NCBI GenBank assembly: GCA_020543525.1 | Contig: JAHYIO010000036.1 | Location: 1,674,001 to 1,738,000, forward strand | Origin: Coriolopsis trogii | Taxonomy: Eukaryota > Basidiomycota > Agaricomycetes > Polyporales > Polyporaceae | Reading direction: 5' to 3' | DNA: 64,000 nucleotides | In this document: in pieces, positions 34,601 to 45,886 of the stretch | How positions within the stretch are numbered: position 1 is the first letter of the stretch | Layout: each line of letters begins with the position of its first letter | The notes under the pieces: generated by a model | The model's database searches: none | The model's input: the letters and a program-made list of their open reading frames with translations, nothing else | What the model was told of the DNA's origin: nothing | Made by a program: the position numbers and the translations under genes

Positions 34601-34900
34601 TTCAAGCGTAGATGAGCTTGAGATGAAGCACTACTGAATGGGAGTGGGGCTTACCTTTATCTTGTCAAATGGTTGCACAGTGCTGATAGCAGTGAATGCC
34701 GTGTTAGATCTTAGATTCTTGGAGTAAGCAACACATACCCATCTTTCGAAGGCAAGAAGTAAGCCGAGTCCGACGAGGTCACAGGTTAGAAATAATTACT
34801 ACTCACTTCGCTTCAAAAGAGCACGTGTGGTCTGTGTACGACCAAATTGGACACGTATTGCTCCAGGCGTTGCCATAGAGGGAATGATTGGTTGAGACAT
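31659..34900 (-). CDS. Divergent class I ribonucleotide reductase large subunit (RNR1-like)
   Basis: RNR large subunits reduce ribonucleotides to deoxyribonucleotides with a small-subunit radical partner. Reading the minus strand from ATG 34898: an ATP-cone-like start (KRNGTVQPFDKIKLRIFLER), HPDFGRLAGRIIISDIHK, a YLMRKDSGIVERPQ block, THASPVLYNAG, CASCYLA (first active-site Cys), WHADLRP, LFPAIWIPDLFMQR, GTPFILFQD, NLCTDVVQYSAP (radical Cys) and GCTLASLSLP (second redox Cys). Then come GVGTQGLADVFF, MPTVSTAYLLGTSEG, DMAADRGPFVDQMQSL and GLKTGLYYLRTRP. Oddities: NLCTE is NLCTD; the loop with RGTNG between AIPAKR (33651) and GGVLALMD (33553) is missing and that junction does not close in phase; and the C-terminus lacks the usual redox cysteine pair. 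It contains a 4-nt exon (34739-34742) and a GC-AG intron near 32160-32215. Homology is certain; activity is doubtful. Confidence 0.9.
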
Positions 34901-35636
34901 AGAGGGAACACAAGTGTCGGGAGGTCTGAGGGTAGGGCTTATATGACACGGAGCACAGCGCAGCAGATTATGGGAGCATTGTTGTGAGATAGTCCGTGGA
35001 GCTCCTGATTTGATACGTGGCGACGGCAACTAGCGCAGCGAGTCAGTGTGAGATGGTATGAGGCAGCCAAAGCACAACCGGCGCAGGAGGACACGACACG
35101 GTTAGAGAACATGACTCTGAGGCGCAGCGGCACTGCGCGCGCTAGTAGAAAGCGTGGGAGGACAGACGTGTGATCTGGAATGGCATGTAGACATTTCACG
35201 AGACGTTGGGCATGCCAGTTGTCTGCCATCCAGGAGGCTCCTCTTTGTGAGAAAGCTCCAAGTCGAATCGGAACTGCATATGGAGACAGCGGTTGGCATT
35301 CTAGCATAATAGACTCGTTCATCGCAGAGTGTAAACGACATATACACAACACTCGCGGAACCGGTCTAAATTCCAGGTCCAGGCGCACTACGAATCACGA
35401 GACGGTCTCCGAGTACTTTTGCTACATACGCTGGAAAGCCTTCCATACACGGTTCAGAATATCAAGGCGTTATGGTGGTGTGAATTGCAGGTGCGCCGAC
35501 GTACGCCGCGGACAAGGACATTCTCGAGTCGCGTGTAGGACGATCGTCGAGGGTATGTATACAAAGTGGCTGCGCGAAAATGCACGCAGTGTTAGTTGGT
35601 TTCATAGAAACTGATGAATGGTTCAGTAATCGTCCT
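34901..35636. other. Between RNR-like gene and next minus-strand gene
   Basis: A minus frame at 34939-35388 (149 aa, Cys-rich near its end) may be a further exon of the gene at 35637-36278 or a chance opening. I could not connect it. Confidence 0.35.
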
Positions 35637-36278
35637 TCAAGTGAGATGCACTACTGACCGATCCACGACGAAGTCTATGAGCCTGCGTTCGGCAGAATAC
35701 ATATTGCACAGACGGAGTCGAAAGCGCTTGGAATGGCGCAACACCACAACGTTTCCGCGGGCACGGATGCCGAGGTGTTCAAGGAGTGCCGCATTGCGAG
35801 GTCCCCTACCATCGACAGTGTCCGTCACAATGGTGTAGTTGTTGGTCAGGCGGAACTCAGTCTCGGGGATCTTCTTGATCGTATGGAAGCGTGATCCCAA
35901 AGGGAACCAACGGGAGACATCAACAACGTCGATCCAACCGTGACTGTCCGGATCGTCGCCATCCTCTATCTGCATTGGAAGCCATACTTTGCGAGGTTTA
36001 TGTCCTCCGACAGGATAGAGAAGGGCCGTAACAGCTGTCCATCTCCCTATCTACAGGGAGACAAAGTCAGAAATAGTCATTGCCTGTAAAAAGTCGCACT
36101 GTACTTCTCGGGCACGCGCACGCAGAGAATGGTTCCAGCGGCTGATGGCAGAGTATGAAGTGCGTTGCACAAGGGCGTCGTGAATAGACTCAGCCTATAA
36201 GGTACCGTTAATTGATCACAACATGTGGAGTCAGGTCGGTCAGCGTACCTTGCGGCGTCGACTGCGAGACGACGGCAT
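35637..36278 (-). CDS. Hypothetical protein, basic N-terminus
   Basis: Exons (complement) 36249-36278, 36105-36194 and 35637-36050 give 534 nt, 177 aa, introns 54 bp each. It starts MPSSRSRRRK, then SIHDALVQRTSYSAISRWNH, VTALLYPVGGHKPRKVWLP, a WIDVVDVSRWFPLGSRFH block and an EFRLTNNYTIVTD block. No family is recognised and no membrane segment is seen. A GTCAGT donor lies just before the stop (about 35655), so the true gene may continue into exons further left. Its start faces the plus-strand gene at 36697 across 418 bp, which suggests a shared promoter region. Confidence 0.55.
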
Positions 36279-36696
36279 GAGTATGGATAGGAGGAGCAGA
36301 AGTAAAGTCGGTCGTAATCTGCAAGGCAAAGTTGGGACAAAAATCAGGAAAGATTCAAGTCTCGCAAGCAGACGGGAGAGGGCGACAGAAATGAGTTCAG
36401 AGAAGACGCCACAAATGCTGTAGTCAGCGTTGTTCAGTGAGCCGCCGTAGTGCCTGGAGCGCGGTGAAATGATTATACAGACGACATTCATTTAAAGCGC
36501 TTACTAACGCGTCAGCGTCCCTTTGGCGTCACCAGACGGGCGCAGGCGTTGGGAGCGGCTTGTGTCCACGTCAGATGTTGAAATAGTAGATCCACGTCAG
36601 ACGTTGAGTTGGTAGAACAGCAGCGCTGGATGTAGCCCGGCCTGTTATATAAAACGGCAAAAACCATGACCAGTCAGCAACCAACAACATATCTCC
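36279..36696. promoter_or_regulatory. Bidirectional intergenic region of a head-to-head gene pair
   Basis: The 418 bp between two divergent starts holds two near-copies of a 20-25 bp string around 36570-36615 (CCACGTCAGATGTTGA and CCACGTCAGACGTTGA, about 32 bp apart) and a TATATAAA-like box at 36643-36650, about 50 bp before the plus-strand ATG. A further CACGTCAG-like context suggests a bZIP-type site, but that is inferred. Confidence 0.5.
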
Positions 36697-38385
36697 ATGG
36701 ACGACGAAGCTCAGTCTCTGCTCCAACGTTACAAGACCTCTAGCTTCCGTGCGACGGATCTGCCGTACCGCGAAGCTGTCGAGTCCTTGGACACTGAATC
36801 TCCGGCTCTCGAGGCCGTGCAGGTCAGCCCTTCCGAATGGACGGTTAGTGCAGCCAACATCGTGTAAAGCTGTTGCATGACCTTCCCGTAGTATTGTCTC
36901 CCAGGGACCAAAACTCCGGCGGTGCTTTCATATGCCGGCATATTCTCTCATGCCGATGACTACGAGTCAGGAAACCTAGTCATGGGAAACCGGGCTCCGC
37001 CTAAGGGATTGGACGAGGCTAACGTGTGAGTGGCTAGTTTGCTCGCCAGGTGGATGTACTTACCAAGACAACGAAACAGCATACGTGGCTACGCAAACTA
37101 CAAGTGTGCCTACACCTATGTGTTTGACACTAGTTCCGATACAGACCTGTTCATGTTACAGCAGGTGAGTTAAGGCTGGTGTAAACACAGGCTGTTCATG
37201 GACTCACACTGATGTTGTCCGCAGTACCTAGACTCGGACATCATGAAGCAGACCGGCTTCAATACCAGGGGGCTGGATCGTAAGGCGTGGCAATCTGGAG
37301 AAGGGTCTACCTACAAATACTGGATCAAAGTACCGATGTTCATACGTCTTCAGGAAGGAGAGAAGAAGCCGCCGCCGCCGTTGTTCCTACATGATTGGGT
37401 GCGAACTGCCGATCGTAAGTCCCGGGGATACCGCGCGAACCCGGCCCGTCCCAGTGTCCGTGCGGTGGAGAAAGGACGTTTGTTCCCCATCAAACAGTGC
37501 ACTCCGAACGAGTTACGTAGAGGAGACGTGGTCGCTTTCACGTTCACCGTCACATACATCGAAGGGCAACGCGAATGGTACCCTCAGTTGCATTTGATCG
37601 ATATTGTGCGGGTGCATACGGCTACCGTGCAAAGCGTACCGCAAAGCCTTCAGGCCAGGGCCAGCTCCCTCGTGCCTCTCGCGCGCCCCGCCTTGACTGA
37701 CGGAGAAGTGGTCGACGGTACGTGCTATTTGACGGTACCAAGAATATTGATAGCTCATGCATCATCTACAGAGGAAGAAGCGGCTACTCCAGAATCGACT
37801 GAGAAACTTCGTCAGCTTTCCATGAGAATCACGAAGAAGCCCACAGTGGAGAAGGCGCAGGGACGAACCTTGCATACGGTATGTGTCAAGCAAGAAGCAC
37901 AGGAGGGCACGCTCGGCATCGGACTTTCTGCAGCGGACGAGAGGCCTGAAGCACCGGTTCGACAGGCAGTCGTTCAGCCTAATTCGACTGTGCTGGGTGG
38001 TGCACAGTCGGCGGGGGAAGTCATCACGATGCGTCCCCCTACGAATATCGAATCCCAGCCTACCGGCGTGGTTCACTCCGTCGGCACCTCTGACGACTTG
38101 GACCTCGAGTACGTGACGATACTCACCACTTCTGGCATTACCCTCGACAATCAACCCTCAAAGCAATCCAACGGCCACGCAAACGCCGCTGTTTTTGTGG
38201 ATGTCGAGAACACAGATTCTGGCTCGTCTATCTCGGACCCTTCCACGCTGTCGAGTTCTTCCGGCCGTGGGATCGGAGATAACGGACAGTCGAGCGGTAT
38301 ACAGCGACAGAGCGGCTCCGCCCTCGAGGACGCGCAGGTAACAGGGCAGGAAACGGGACAAAGGAAGAGGAAAAGGCGATCGTAG
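36697..38385 (+). CDS. Hypothetical protein, two-part: globular N-half, Ser-rich C-half
   Basis: Exons 36697-36843, 36892-37025, 37080-37164 and 37225-38385 give 1527 nt, 508 aa; introns 48-60 bp. It begins MDDEAQSLLQRYKTSSFRAT. The first 290 residues look folded, with GYANYKCAYTYVFDT, a WIKVPMFIRLQEGEKKPP block and RRGDVVAFTFTVTYIEGQRE. The rest is rich in Ser, Gly and Gln and ends in a basic RKRKRRS, a possible nuclear signal. I do not recognise the family. The block before the tail is reminiscent of proteins that occur in many copies in polypore genomes, but that is a recollection I cannot test. All phases close, so the gene is probably intact. Confidence 0.75.
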
Positions 38386-40369
38386 ATAGGGTGAGAGGTG
38401 CGATTGAATCCACAACACTGGCTTCCCGAGATGCTGACAGAATGTTCCACAGGTTAGACGTCAGGCGTTACGCGATTCCGGAATCGCCTCACCGGAGCCA
38501 GCATCCTCAAACAGACTTGTGATTTTGGCAGCCCCTCCCCGACCGTTCAGAGAATCTGGTTCAGTTTCGTTTGGACCGTCTCCGGTATGGATGTTGTATC
38601 CGGCCCCTCATCGGAGGCCCATGTGGGCGAATGATGTCCAGCGTTCAAAATATGTTACATATAGAGCAGAATATGTCGTAGACACTCACCAGTGAAACTG
38701 GGGAAGCGATTGTGTCCTGTGTGTCCTGAACTTCAACTTGATCGCTGTTCCTAATCGTTGGACACTGATGCGGACCTTGATAAATGGAGGGCCTGTCACA
38801 TAGCATACATTTGCAGTAGTTGAGCATTGGTGCCGTCCATCAGGAGGATCAGCATTAGTAAAGCGCACCAGAGAGGTTCAGGGTTGCGGTTGTGACTCGG
38901 CATTGGATGGGATACGTCAGTGTTTGTGACACCACGAGTTACACATGTGACAACGGATTGCGCTTGGTAGGTGGTCGAAACGTGGGTGCTCGGAGATGTC
39001 CGTGGTGCTTTCATCGTAATCTGATAATTGCTCAGATCAAGATGGAAAAACGCGAGATTGTTCATATTGGGAGAGGTCGAGCAGGAGTCTCCCCGAGATT
39101 CAAGTTGAGTCGTAGACGGACAGATTTGAGCTGGGGGACTGCTGGCGATGATCAGAACGATACATTAGCAAGGTCTGGACAATATATGCACTTTTTCGTA
39201 GTCCAAGCCTGGGTTCCAAGGTAGGATGTTGAAGTTGGGGAGTCAAGAGGCAATTGTTTCTTGCACTCGGGACCAGCAGAGTTCCATACTTGGCGTACAT
39301 GCGGGACGTAGCGGGAGAGGCGGACCTCGCAAGACGATACCATAGAGGCTTGGAAAGCGCAGATAAGGGGCTGAGGCCGATAGGAGCAAGCAAAGCGAGA
39401 TTACGCACCGACGACGAAGGAGAACGTCGAGACTGCGGCAGCTCTGTCTGAATATCTTCTCCATCTCCATTCAACATACGGGCCTACGACGGCGGTCGAT
39501 GTACAGAGCGCTCCAGTGTGGGTGACTGCAGGCGGGACCTGGTCTCGTTGTCAGAGTTCCCAGGAGTTGGACTGTCCAAGCCAGAGTCGTCGAACTGGCT
39601 GTGGATGTGCGCTGTGGCATAGGCGATCCTAAGGAGTTCGGAACGGGTGGAACGATACTCGTGTTCGGACGGTGTTGGGAAGGTTGACCGAGGATATATT
39701 GTATGAGGGTGGGCTGAGGCATCGAGCGGGATGGTAGTGAAGCGCTATATGACGATACGTGTATACAAGTTGAGCAAGTCGTTTGGAAGGGTTAGCGTGC
39801 CATGTCTGTTCTACGCACCTGCAATGACTACAGCACCCGCCTGATTCCGTCTACAACTTCCGGGATTGACCATACGCGGTGCGGACATGCAGCCATGGCG
39901 GTGGTTGCTTGAACACGAAGTGTGTCGTAGAAGGATTGGTATACGTGCAGATACAGAGGGAGGCACGGAGGTGAGCGTGCAGGACAGCGAGTACGAGACG
40001 ACGGGCTACGTAGTATTGGGAGCTCGTCGGCCACGAACCCAAGGTTGAGCCACGCAAGACGGCCGGTCGCTGTCAAATTAAGTTAATTCCTCGGATGTCC
40101 ATGGTAGGGGCCTCTCCGGGCGGGCGAGCGACATTTTTTTTTGCAATGGCTATCAAGACTGATATACACGAAGCTGTGAGTCGTCAACAGAAAAAGCTAT
40201 CCAAAAGTTGAACTCGGTCTCCCTTCATCATTTGCCTAATATACTCACAAAAAGTCACCAACAAGGAGTCGAACTCCGACATGACTGCATATTTACATAG
40301 GGATATGCCCGTCTCACAGACAAGATAAGATATGGATTTTATCCGTCACTATCGCAGAGTATACAATAT
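38386..40369. other. Region with unassigned frames
   Basis: Minus frames at 38796-39065, 39100-39477 and 39471-39722 read as possible exons (the last starts MPQPTLIQYILGQPSQ) but no motif is seen and phases were not resolved. A T-run of 10-11 bases sits near 40133-40143. Confidence 0.35.
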
Positions 40370-40618
40370 ATACTACTCGTACGATCTGCAGACCAAGTCG
40401 ACACGGGTTTCACTATGTACATCAGTGCCGTGGCACGCGAGTCGTAGACTACAACAAGGTGGCAAGATAGCGCAATCAGGTACAAGTGGTTCTGGTAAGA
40501 ATGCGAGTGTTCCTATACAAGTCGTAAATCATCCAATTGCGACATAAGAGCCAGCTCATCTATCACTCCCAGCTATGCTCGGTGGTCCTACAGAATCACC
40601 TGGTACTACTCCGACGTC

Positions 40619-41382
40619 TCAGAATTCGGATCGGAGTCGATCTGCATAGACACTTTGCAAATACTCAGCGAACAACTTCCAGATCTTTTTGTCATGGTGG
40701 TATCGAGGGCTGAATGTGGTCAAAAGCGTGACTTCCACCTTAGGTACCATATGTTCGTCTGGCTGAACATAGAATGTGACACTGACTAAGAAGTCAATCT
40801 AGACCGATAGTGGGATTAACATACACGACTGTCGTGTTCATAGACGCAAGATGGACATACTCGGCGGCCAGATCTAAGCACGGCGGCGACCTTCTGCACC
40901 AACTTATGCTTTTCGTGCCAGACTGCATCCTCGACGGGCTCGACTGTGTAATGGATGGTGACCTGTGGAATTTCTCTGGTTCCATTGCCATCCAATGGAC
41001 ATGGAAGCCTTCAGAAGCATGAGCTGCCGCATTGCATGTAAGAGGTGGGAGCTAACCTGAGCCCTGTAGGCGCAACAGAGACGTCCTGAGCACCTTGTGA
41101 TGACAGCGATTCGTTAGACGATTGAGCTTCGGTACGCGACTGAAGTTCGGTCGGACACTGAGGTTCGGTCGGACACTGAGGTTCGGTCGGACACTGAGGT
41201 TCGGTCGGACACTGAGGTTCGGTCGGACACTGAGGTTCGGTTGGACACTGAGGTTCGGTTGGACACTGAAGTTTGATGGAGGACTGCAATCCGGTCGAGG
41301 GCTGAGACTCGAGGGGAGATGATTGAGACTCGGTCTGAGTCCGTATGGCAGGAAAGCCGCAAGCAACGGCAGGAGGAGACAT
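40619..41382 (-). CDS. Family-A protein, copy 1 (expanded hexapeptide repeats, early stop)
   Basis: Exons (complement) 41057-41382, 40861-41008 and 40619-40798 give 217 aa. The start is MSPPAVACGFPAIRTQTES. A Ser/Gln segment follows, then about eight CPTEPQ-type hexapeptides, then the conserved domain (HYTxEPVEDAVW, MVQ-like helix start, VxVxxxLLTTFSPRYHH). An in-frame TGA at 40619-40621 stands where copy 2 has CGA (Arg), removing roughly the last 21 residues. Function unknown. The repeat unit is 18 bp, so length changes keep frame. Confidence 0.7.
41122..41270. repeat. 18-bp coding tandem repeat in family-A copy 1
   Basis: GTTCGGTCGGACACTGAG recurs about seven to eight times on the plus strand; on the coding strand it encodes CPTEPQ units. 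Copies 2 and 3 of the gene have only a few diverged units (such as SPTEPQ, SPAESQ). Confidence 0.92.
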
Positions 41383-41902
41383 CGAAAGGGGATGGAGATT
41401 GCGGATAGCAGGAGTTCGACTGAGCAACTACGATTCCGTGGGGTGTTTGAGCCAGTGAGGTTGAAGGGACGCCAACTCACACTCCAAGTATATGTAAGTC
41501 GGATCCTCTTGCAGACTCGTAGAGAATCGGTCGGAAGGCCTTCCCCATTTTTTGGGGGAGGGCTCTCACACGATTCACATGTCGCGAGAAGACGGGTCAA
41601 GCGTGGCACGTCGCCGATCAACGATGCATATGTAGCAATACACGCAGCACGACTAGAAGACAAGAGAAGAGAGTGAGATGACACGTAGCCAAATATGCAT
41701 CATCTCCGCATACTAACTCATAATCAACTTCCTGCAGGAAGTAACAAAGGCACCAGCATCAATATGGTATTGCACAATTCTACAAGTTCCTCGACGACAG
41801 TCAGAGACTACATCCCACGTAACTCCCTGCGCGATGAACAAAAGAGAACCTGGTAGACATGAACCGGCGGTGGGAGCGGATCTACATTCACATTCAGTTG
41901 GT

Positions 41903-42281
41903 CTACGTCGGAACAGAACGAAGCTCGTCACGTATCACCGCTGCGTAAACTTGCGCAAGTCGTTGGGTGTAGTGCCTTCCAAAATGTGCGCCCAAGTTCA
42001 GCCAAATCCGCTGCTCCCATGCCTCCGAGGTTTGGGTGACAAGCTCCATCTCTACCTCCGGAGTGATGTAACCATTGGGAAGCATACGGATTGTGGTATT
42101 AACATCGAACAAAATCTGAATCGTCCACAAAGTCAGTTCGACGGAAGTTCGTAGGCCTGAACGAAATATACGAACCCTCCGACGGTTGTTCGGGACGATA
42201 GCAATCCTTTGAACCATCTTGTTGCTCGACACCCAAACAGACTCTCCGATGGGTTCAATAGTGTAATCGATAGTTACAGGC
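41903..42281 (-). CDS. Family-A-related C-terminal domain (copy B1), partial model
   Basis: Exons (complement) 42176-42281 and 41903-42115 encode the same domain as family A: VTIDYTIEPIGESVW, KMVQRIA, then after an intron at the same place RR/ILFDVNTTIRMLPNG, PEVEMELVTQTSEAWEQ and RIWLNLGAHFGRHY. The 5' exons are not resolved. A Gln/Ser-rich frame at 42452-42667 (FEVPNPHLDRAEQQKLWRD) may be its N-terminal part. Confidence 0.6.
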
Positions 42282-42451
42282 CTCATGATCCGGGGGACAG
42301 GCCCCGACGTGAACGGAGGTGAGTCGGAAGGCGCGGTGCCTTGCTCACCACGTGCGCTACTCACATGTTAATGCCAGACTGTGTGTAAGAGTGGAGTGGG
42401 ACGACGCACGGAGATTCTGAATGAGCGGTAGTCCCGGCTTCCTCGCGTACG

Positions 42452-43560
42452 CTATACGTATGTGAGTAAGAGAAGATACGCAGAGGATCTGGCGACGTAC
42501 GTGGACTCGTCCGTAGATGAAGCGGTCTGTCCCTGATCTATGTTGCTAGGGTGGGTGCTCATGTCGAGAAGGATACCGAACTGGCTCCTCCGGGATTCTT
42601 TAAGTACATCGCGCCATAGTTTCTGCTGTTCCGCGCGGTCTAGGTGAGGGTTCGGCACTTCGAACAAGCTGTGGGATCGCGACTAGCACAAAGAGATCTA
42701 ATCACGTCGGACCACATCATGTCCGCAGGTGCATTCAGGTATTCAGGAGCGGAACTGCGGCTGCGGCATCGAACATGAACGAGGCGACGTATCTGAAGTG
42801 GAGTTAGAAGCGAACTCACAGCAGGGTCGCGCTTGCCGTGTAGCGCGCGAGGGGGATAATGAGGCAAACGAGAAGAGAAGTCGCGACACTTCGTGAACGA
42901 GGGGTGCAGGCACCCTTTCCCTGAGCTTCGAATACAGGAGGCAGGACAAAGAGGTATGAGAAGCTCCGTCTCGGGAGATCAGCTCGTTTGCACGAGTCAA
43001 TTCAGGCAGAAGGCCGCGGACCCTTAGCCAGAATAGTGCAGCATAAGAAGAAGAGAAGAAGATGCTCACCGTCATTGCAAAACCGCTGATCGAAGACCAC
43101 TGACGATATGGACAGGTGAGATGGAATGCGCAAGAGAGTCGAGGCGGTGTCGTCACCAGGCGGTAAAGTCGTTTGTGTGGACGTGAATCCCATGTCACGA
43201 TGTGCGCGCAAAATCTGTCAAAGAGGGCTCCCAAGACGCGAGGTATGCGGGAGCCGATATCAACACGATGAATCGAGTGGAGGCGATTTGCGCGCCGGCT
43301 CTCGAGTTGGTACATACCCCGACGAAGGCTTAGATCAGAAGCCGGATCAGTCATCCCACCGGGAGTTGCGAGTTGCTCGCCTCGTTGCCCATCTCCCATC
43401 GGAAGTCGCGAAATGAGCTCTACAACATGTGATTGAACGCTATATTGTAGGTGTAGACATCTTGATGCGCGACACGATGAGCGTTCGAGTGTGTGGGGAA
43501 ATCCGTGAGAATAACTTAGTCTCAGAACTATGCAGTTGTGGCTGACAGGCGCTAGGACTG
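42452..43560 (-). other. Family-D coding relic, copy 1
   Basis: Minus-strand pieces such as IFFSSSYAALFWLRVRGLLP and LLYSKLRERVPAP (about 42920-43060) recur at 47180-47350 and, more diverged, at 60100-60270. Selection across three copies suggests real coding history, but intact exon chains were not found here. Downstream pieces of the same family lie at about 41570-41860. Confidence 0.5.
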
Positions 43561-44104
43561 GACTACTCCTGTCGGCAGGGGTGATCAATAGCGCTGCACT
43601 GTGGGAATGATGAGCAGAAATCCCATGTCCTGACGTCACCCTCGGTAGCATCGGCCCCATCTAGACCCAATTGTTCTCAGCTCTCAAACACCCGGATGTC
43701 CGGCCCGTTACCTTCCGCAATCCCCCGTCCTTGCGTTACTTATTGGTTCCTCACCACACACAACCCGACTAGCACGCCATGAACCGCTCAATTCAACTTG
43801 ATTAAGGTGTCCAGGGCTGCCCGGAGGGCTTTATCTATTACACTATATAACCTTATAAAGCGAGTGCTGCTACAGCATCCACATAGGCAGGCGTCAGTCT
43901 AACATCAAGACATGGTTGTTTCCGCCACTATGGGTGGTGAGAGTGTGCGTACGTACCAGCACTACATCACGGTCATGTTTACAATGCACTTGTCAACGAG
44001 TGGTATCCTGAAATCGTGAGCGTACTGCTACGCCGTATGTGTTGGCTGGTACATATTCGCTGCCAAATGCCTAACGGCAAGGTCTGCGGACGAGGATAGG
44101 GTAT
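43561..44104. other. Spacer between the two tandem segments
   Basis: No gene recognised. A TATAA-type string occurs near 43840-43860. Confidence 0.4.
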
Positions 44105-44305
44105 GCCATATCTACTACTCGTACGATCTACAGACCAAATCGACACGGGTTTCATTATGTACATCAGTGCCGCCGCGGATGAGTCGTAAACCACAACAAG
44201 GAGACAATGAGGCAAGATAGCGCAATCAACTACAAGTGGTCCTGGTACGTACGGGAGTGGCCCTACGCAACACATACATTATCTGACTGCGACATAAGAG
44301 CGAGT

Positions 44306-44988
44306 TCATCCATCATTCCCAGATACGCTTGTTGGTCCTACAGAATCACCTGGTACTATTCTGATGTTTCGGAACTGGGATCGGAGTCGATCTGCGTAGG
44401 CACCCTGGAAATACTGAGCGAACATCTTCCAGATCTGTTTGTCATAGTGGTATCGAGGGCTGAATGTGGTCAAAAGCGTGACTTCCACCTTAGGTACCAC
44501 ATGTCCGTCTGGCTGAACACAGAATGTGACGCTGAGTGAGAAGTAAATCTAGACCGATAGTGGGTTAAATATACACGACCGCCGCCTTGATAGATGCAGG
44601 ATGGACATACCCGGCGGCCAGATGCAAGCACGGCGGCGATCTTCTGCACCATCTTATAGTCTTCGTGCCAGACTGCATCCTCGACGGGCTCGATTGTGTA
44701 ATGGATGGTGACCTGAGGGATTTCTATGGTTCCGTTGCCATCTAATGGACATGGAAGCCTTCAAAATCATGAGCTCCCGCGTTGCATTCAAGAGATGGTG
44801 GCTTACCCGAGCGCTGTAGGTGCAGCGGAGACGCCCTGGGGACCTTGTGAGGACTGAGGTTCGGTTGGGGACTGAGGCTCGATGGAGGACTGCGATTCGG
44901 TCGAGGGCTGAGACTCGGGGGGAGACGATTGAGACTCGGTCTGAGTCCGGGTAGTAGGAAACCTGCAAGTAACGGCAGGACGAGACAT
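44306..44988 (-). CDS. Family-A protein, copy 2
   Basis: Exons (complement) 44807-44988, 44611-44758 and 44306-44548 give 573 nt, 190 aa, all in phase. Start MSRPAVTCRFPTTRTQTES, a Ser/Gln/Pro stretch of short repeats (ESQSS, PTEPQSS), then the domain: VTIHYTIEPVEDAVW, YKMVQKIAAVLASGRR, an intron, FCVQPDGHVVPKVEVTLL, YDKQIWKMFAQYFQGAYADR and FRNIRIV. No signal peptide or membrane segment. The family appears at least three times here with the same intron positions. No function is recognised. Confidence 0.78.
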
Positions 44989-45886
44989 CGAAACGGGAAG
45001 GAGATTGTCGATAGCAGGAGTTCGACTGAGCAGCTACGATCCCGTGGGGTGTTTGAGCCAGTGAGGTTGAAGGGACGCCAACTCACACTCCAAGTATATG
45101 TAAGTCGGATCCTCTTGCAGAGTTGTGGAGAATCGAGCGGAAGACTTGCCGTATTTTTGCTGCGGGGGGGATGGTTCTCACACTACTCACATGCCGCGAG
45201 AAGACGGGTTAGGCGTGGTACATCTCCGATCAACGTCAAACTCGCAGCAATACACGTAGTGCGACTAGAAGGCAAGAGAAAAAAGTGAGATGACACGTAG
45301 CCAAATACGCATCAGCTCCTCATACTAACTCATGACCGACCTCCTTCAGGAAGTAACAAGAGTGGAGTGAATCATCAATAGTACGGTATTGCACAACTCT
45401 AAAAGGTCTTCAAGACAGTCAGATAACGCATCCCACGTAACTCCGCTGCGCGACCAACATGACAGGAGTAAACCTATAGATGATTCGCAGGTACAAGGTC
45501 AAACAACCTAAGTGACGGTAAGCAGAACATCTGCCACCGCCTCGTAGTTTCTCAAGAGCCCGACGACATCCAGGAATCCAGAGCTCCGCACAGTACGAAC
45601 CTAGTCCCCACAAATCATGAAATAGAGTCGAGTTGTACACAGGACAGGAATGTGACTTGAAAGACCATATTTACAAAAGCGGAGCGCAGTTTCTGCTAAA
45701 GGCAACCTCATACACAAGCATCGGAGAGAAGCGATCGAGATTTCCAAGTACAGCTAAGCAAGTCGACGCGCTTGGCTCTCGGCACAGGGCGCGGACTACT
45801 AGTAGGTGAACTACAAACAAGCGCCGGGAGCAGGCTCGCTACTTTGCAAGTGCTACAATGAATCGGCGATGGGAGAAGATATACAT

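Larger units (their letters stand above)
40370..43560. repeat. Segmental duplication, copy 1
   Basis: Collinear with 44105-47850. Shared landmarks include CTCGTACGATCT at about 40377 and 44117, a TCGGAGTCGATCTGC string near 40630 and 44380, GGAGTTCGACTGAGCA near 41411 and 45019, and GCACCCTTTCCCTGAGCTTC near 42910 and 47190. The growing offset (about 3.74 to 4.28 kb) shows indels between the copies. Confidence 0.9.

Noticed and set aside
40240..40320. tRNA-like T-arm (GGAGTTCGACTCC) followed by a T-run on the minus strand
   Set aside because: No matching acceptor stem or A-box was found upstream, unlike the unit at 57704-57795. It may be a tRNA fragment.
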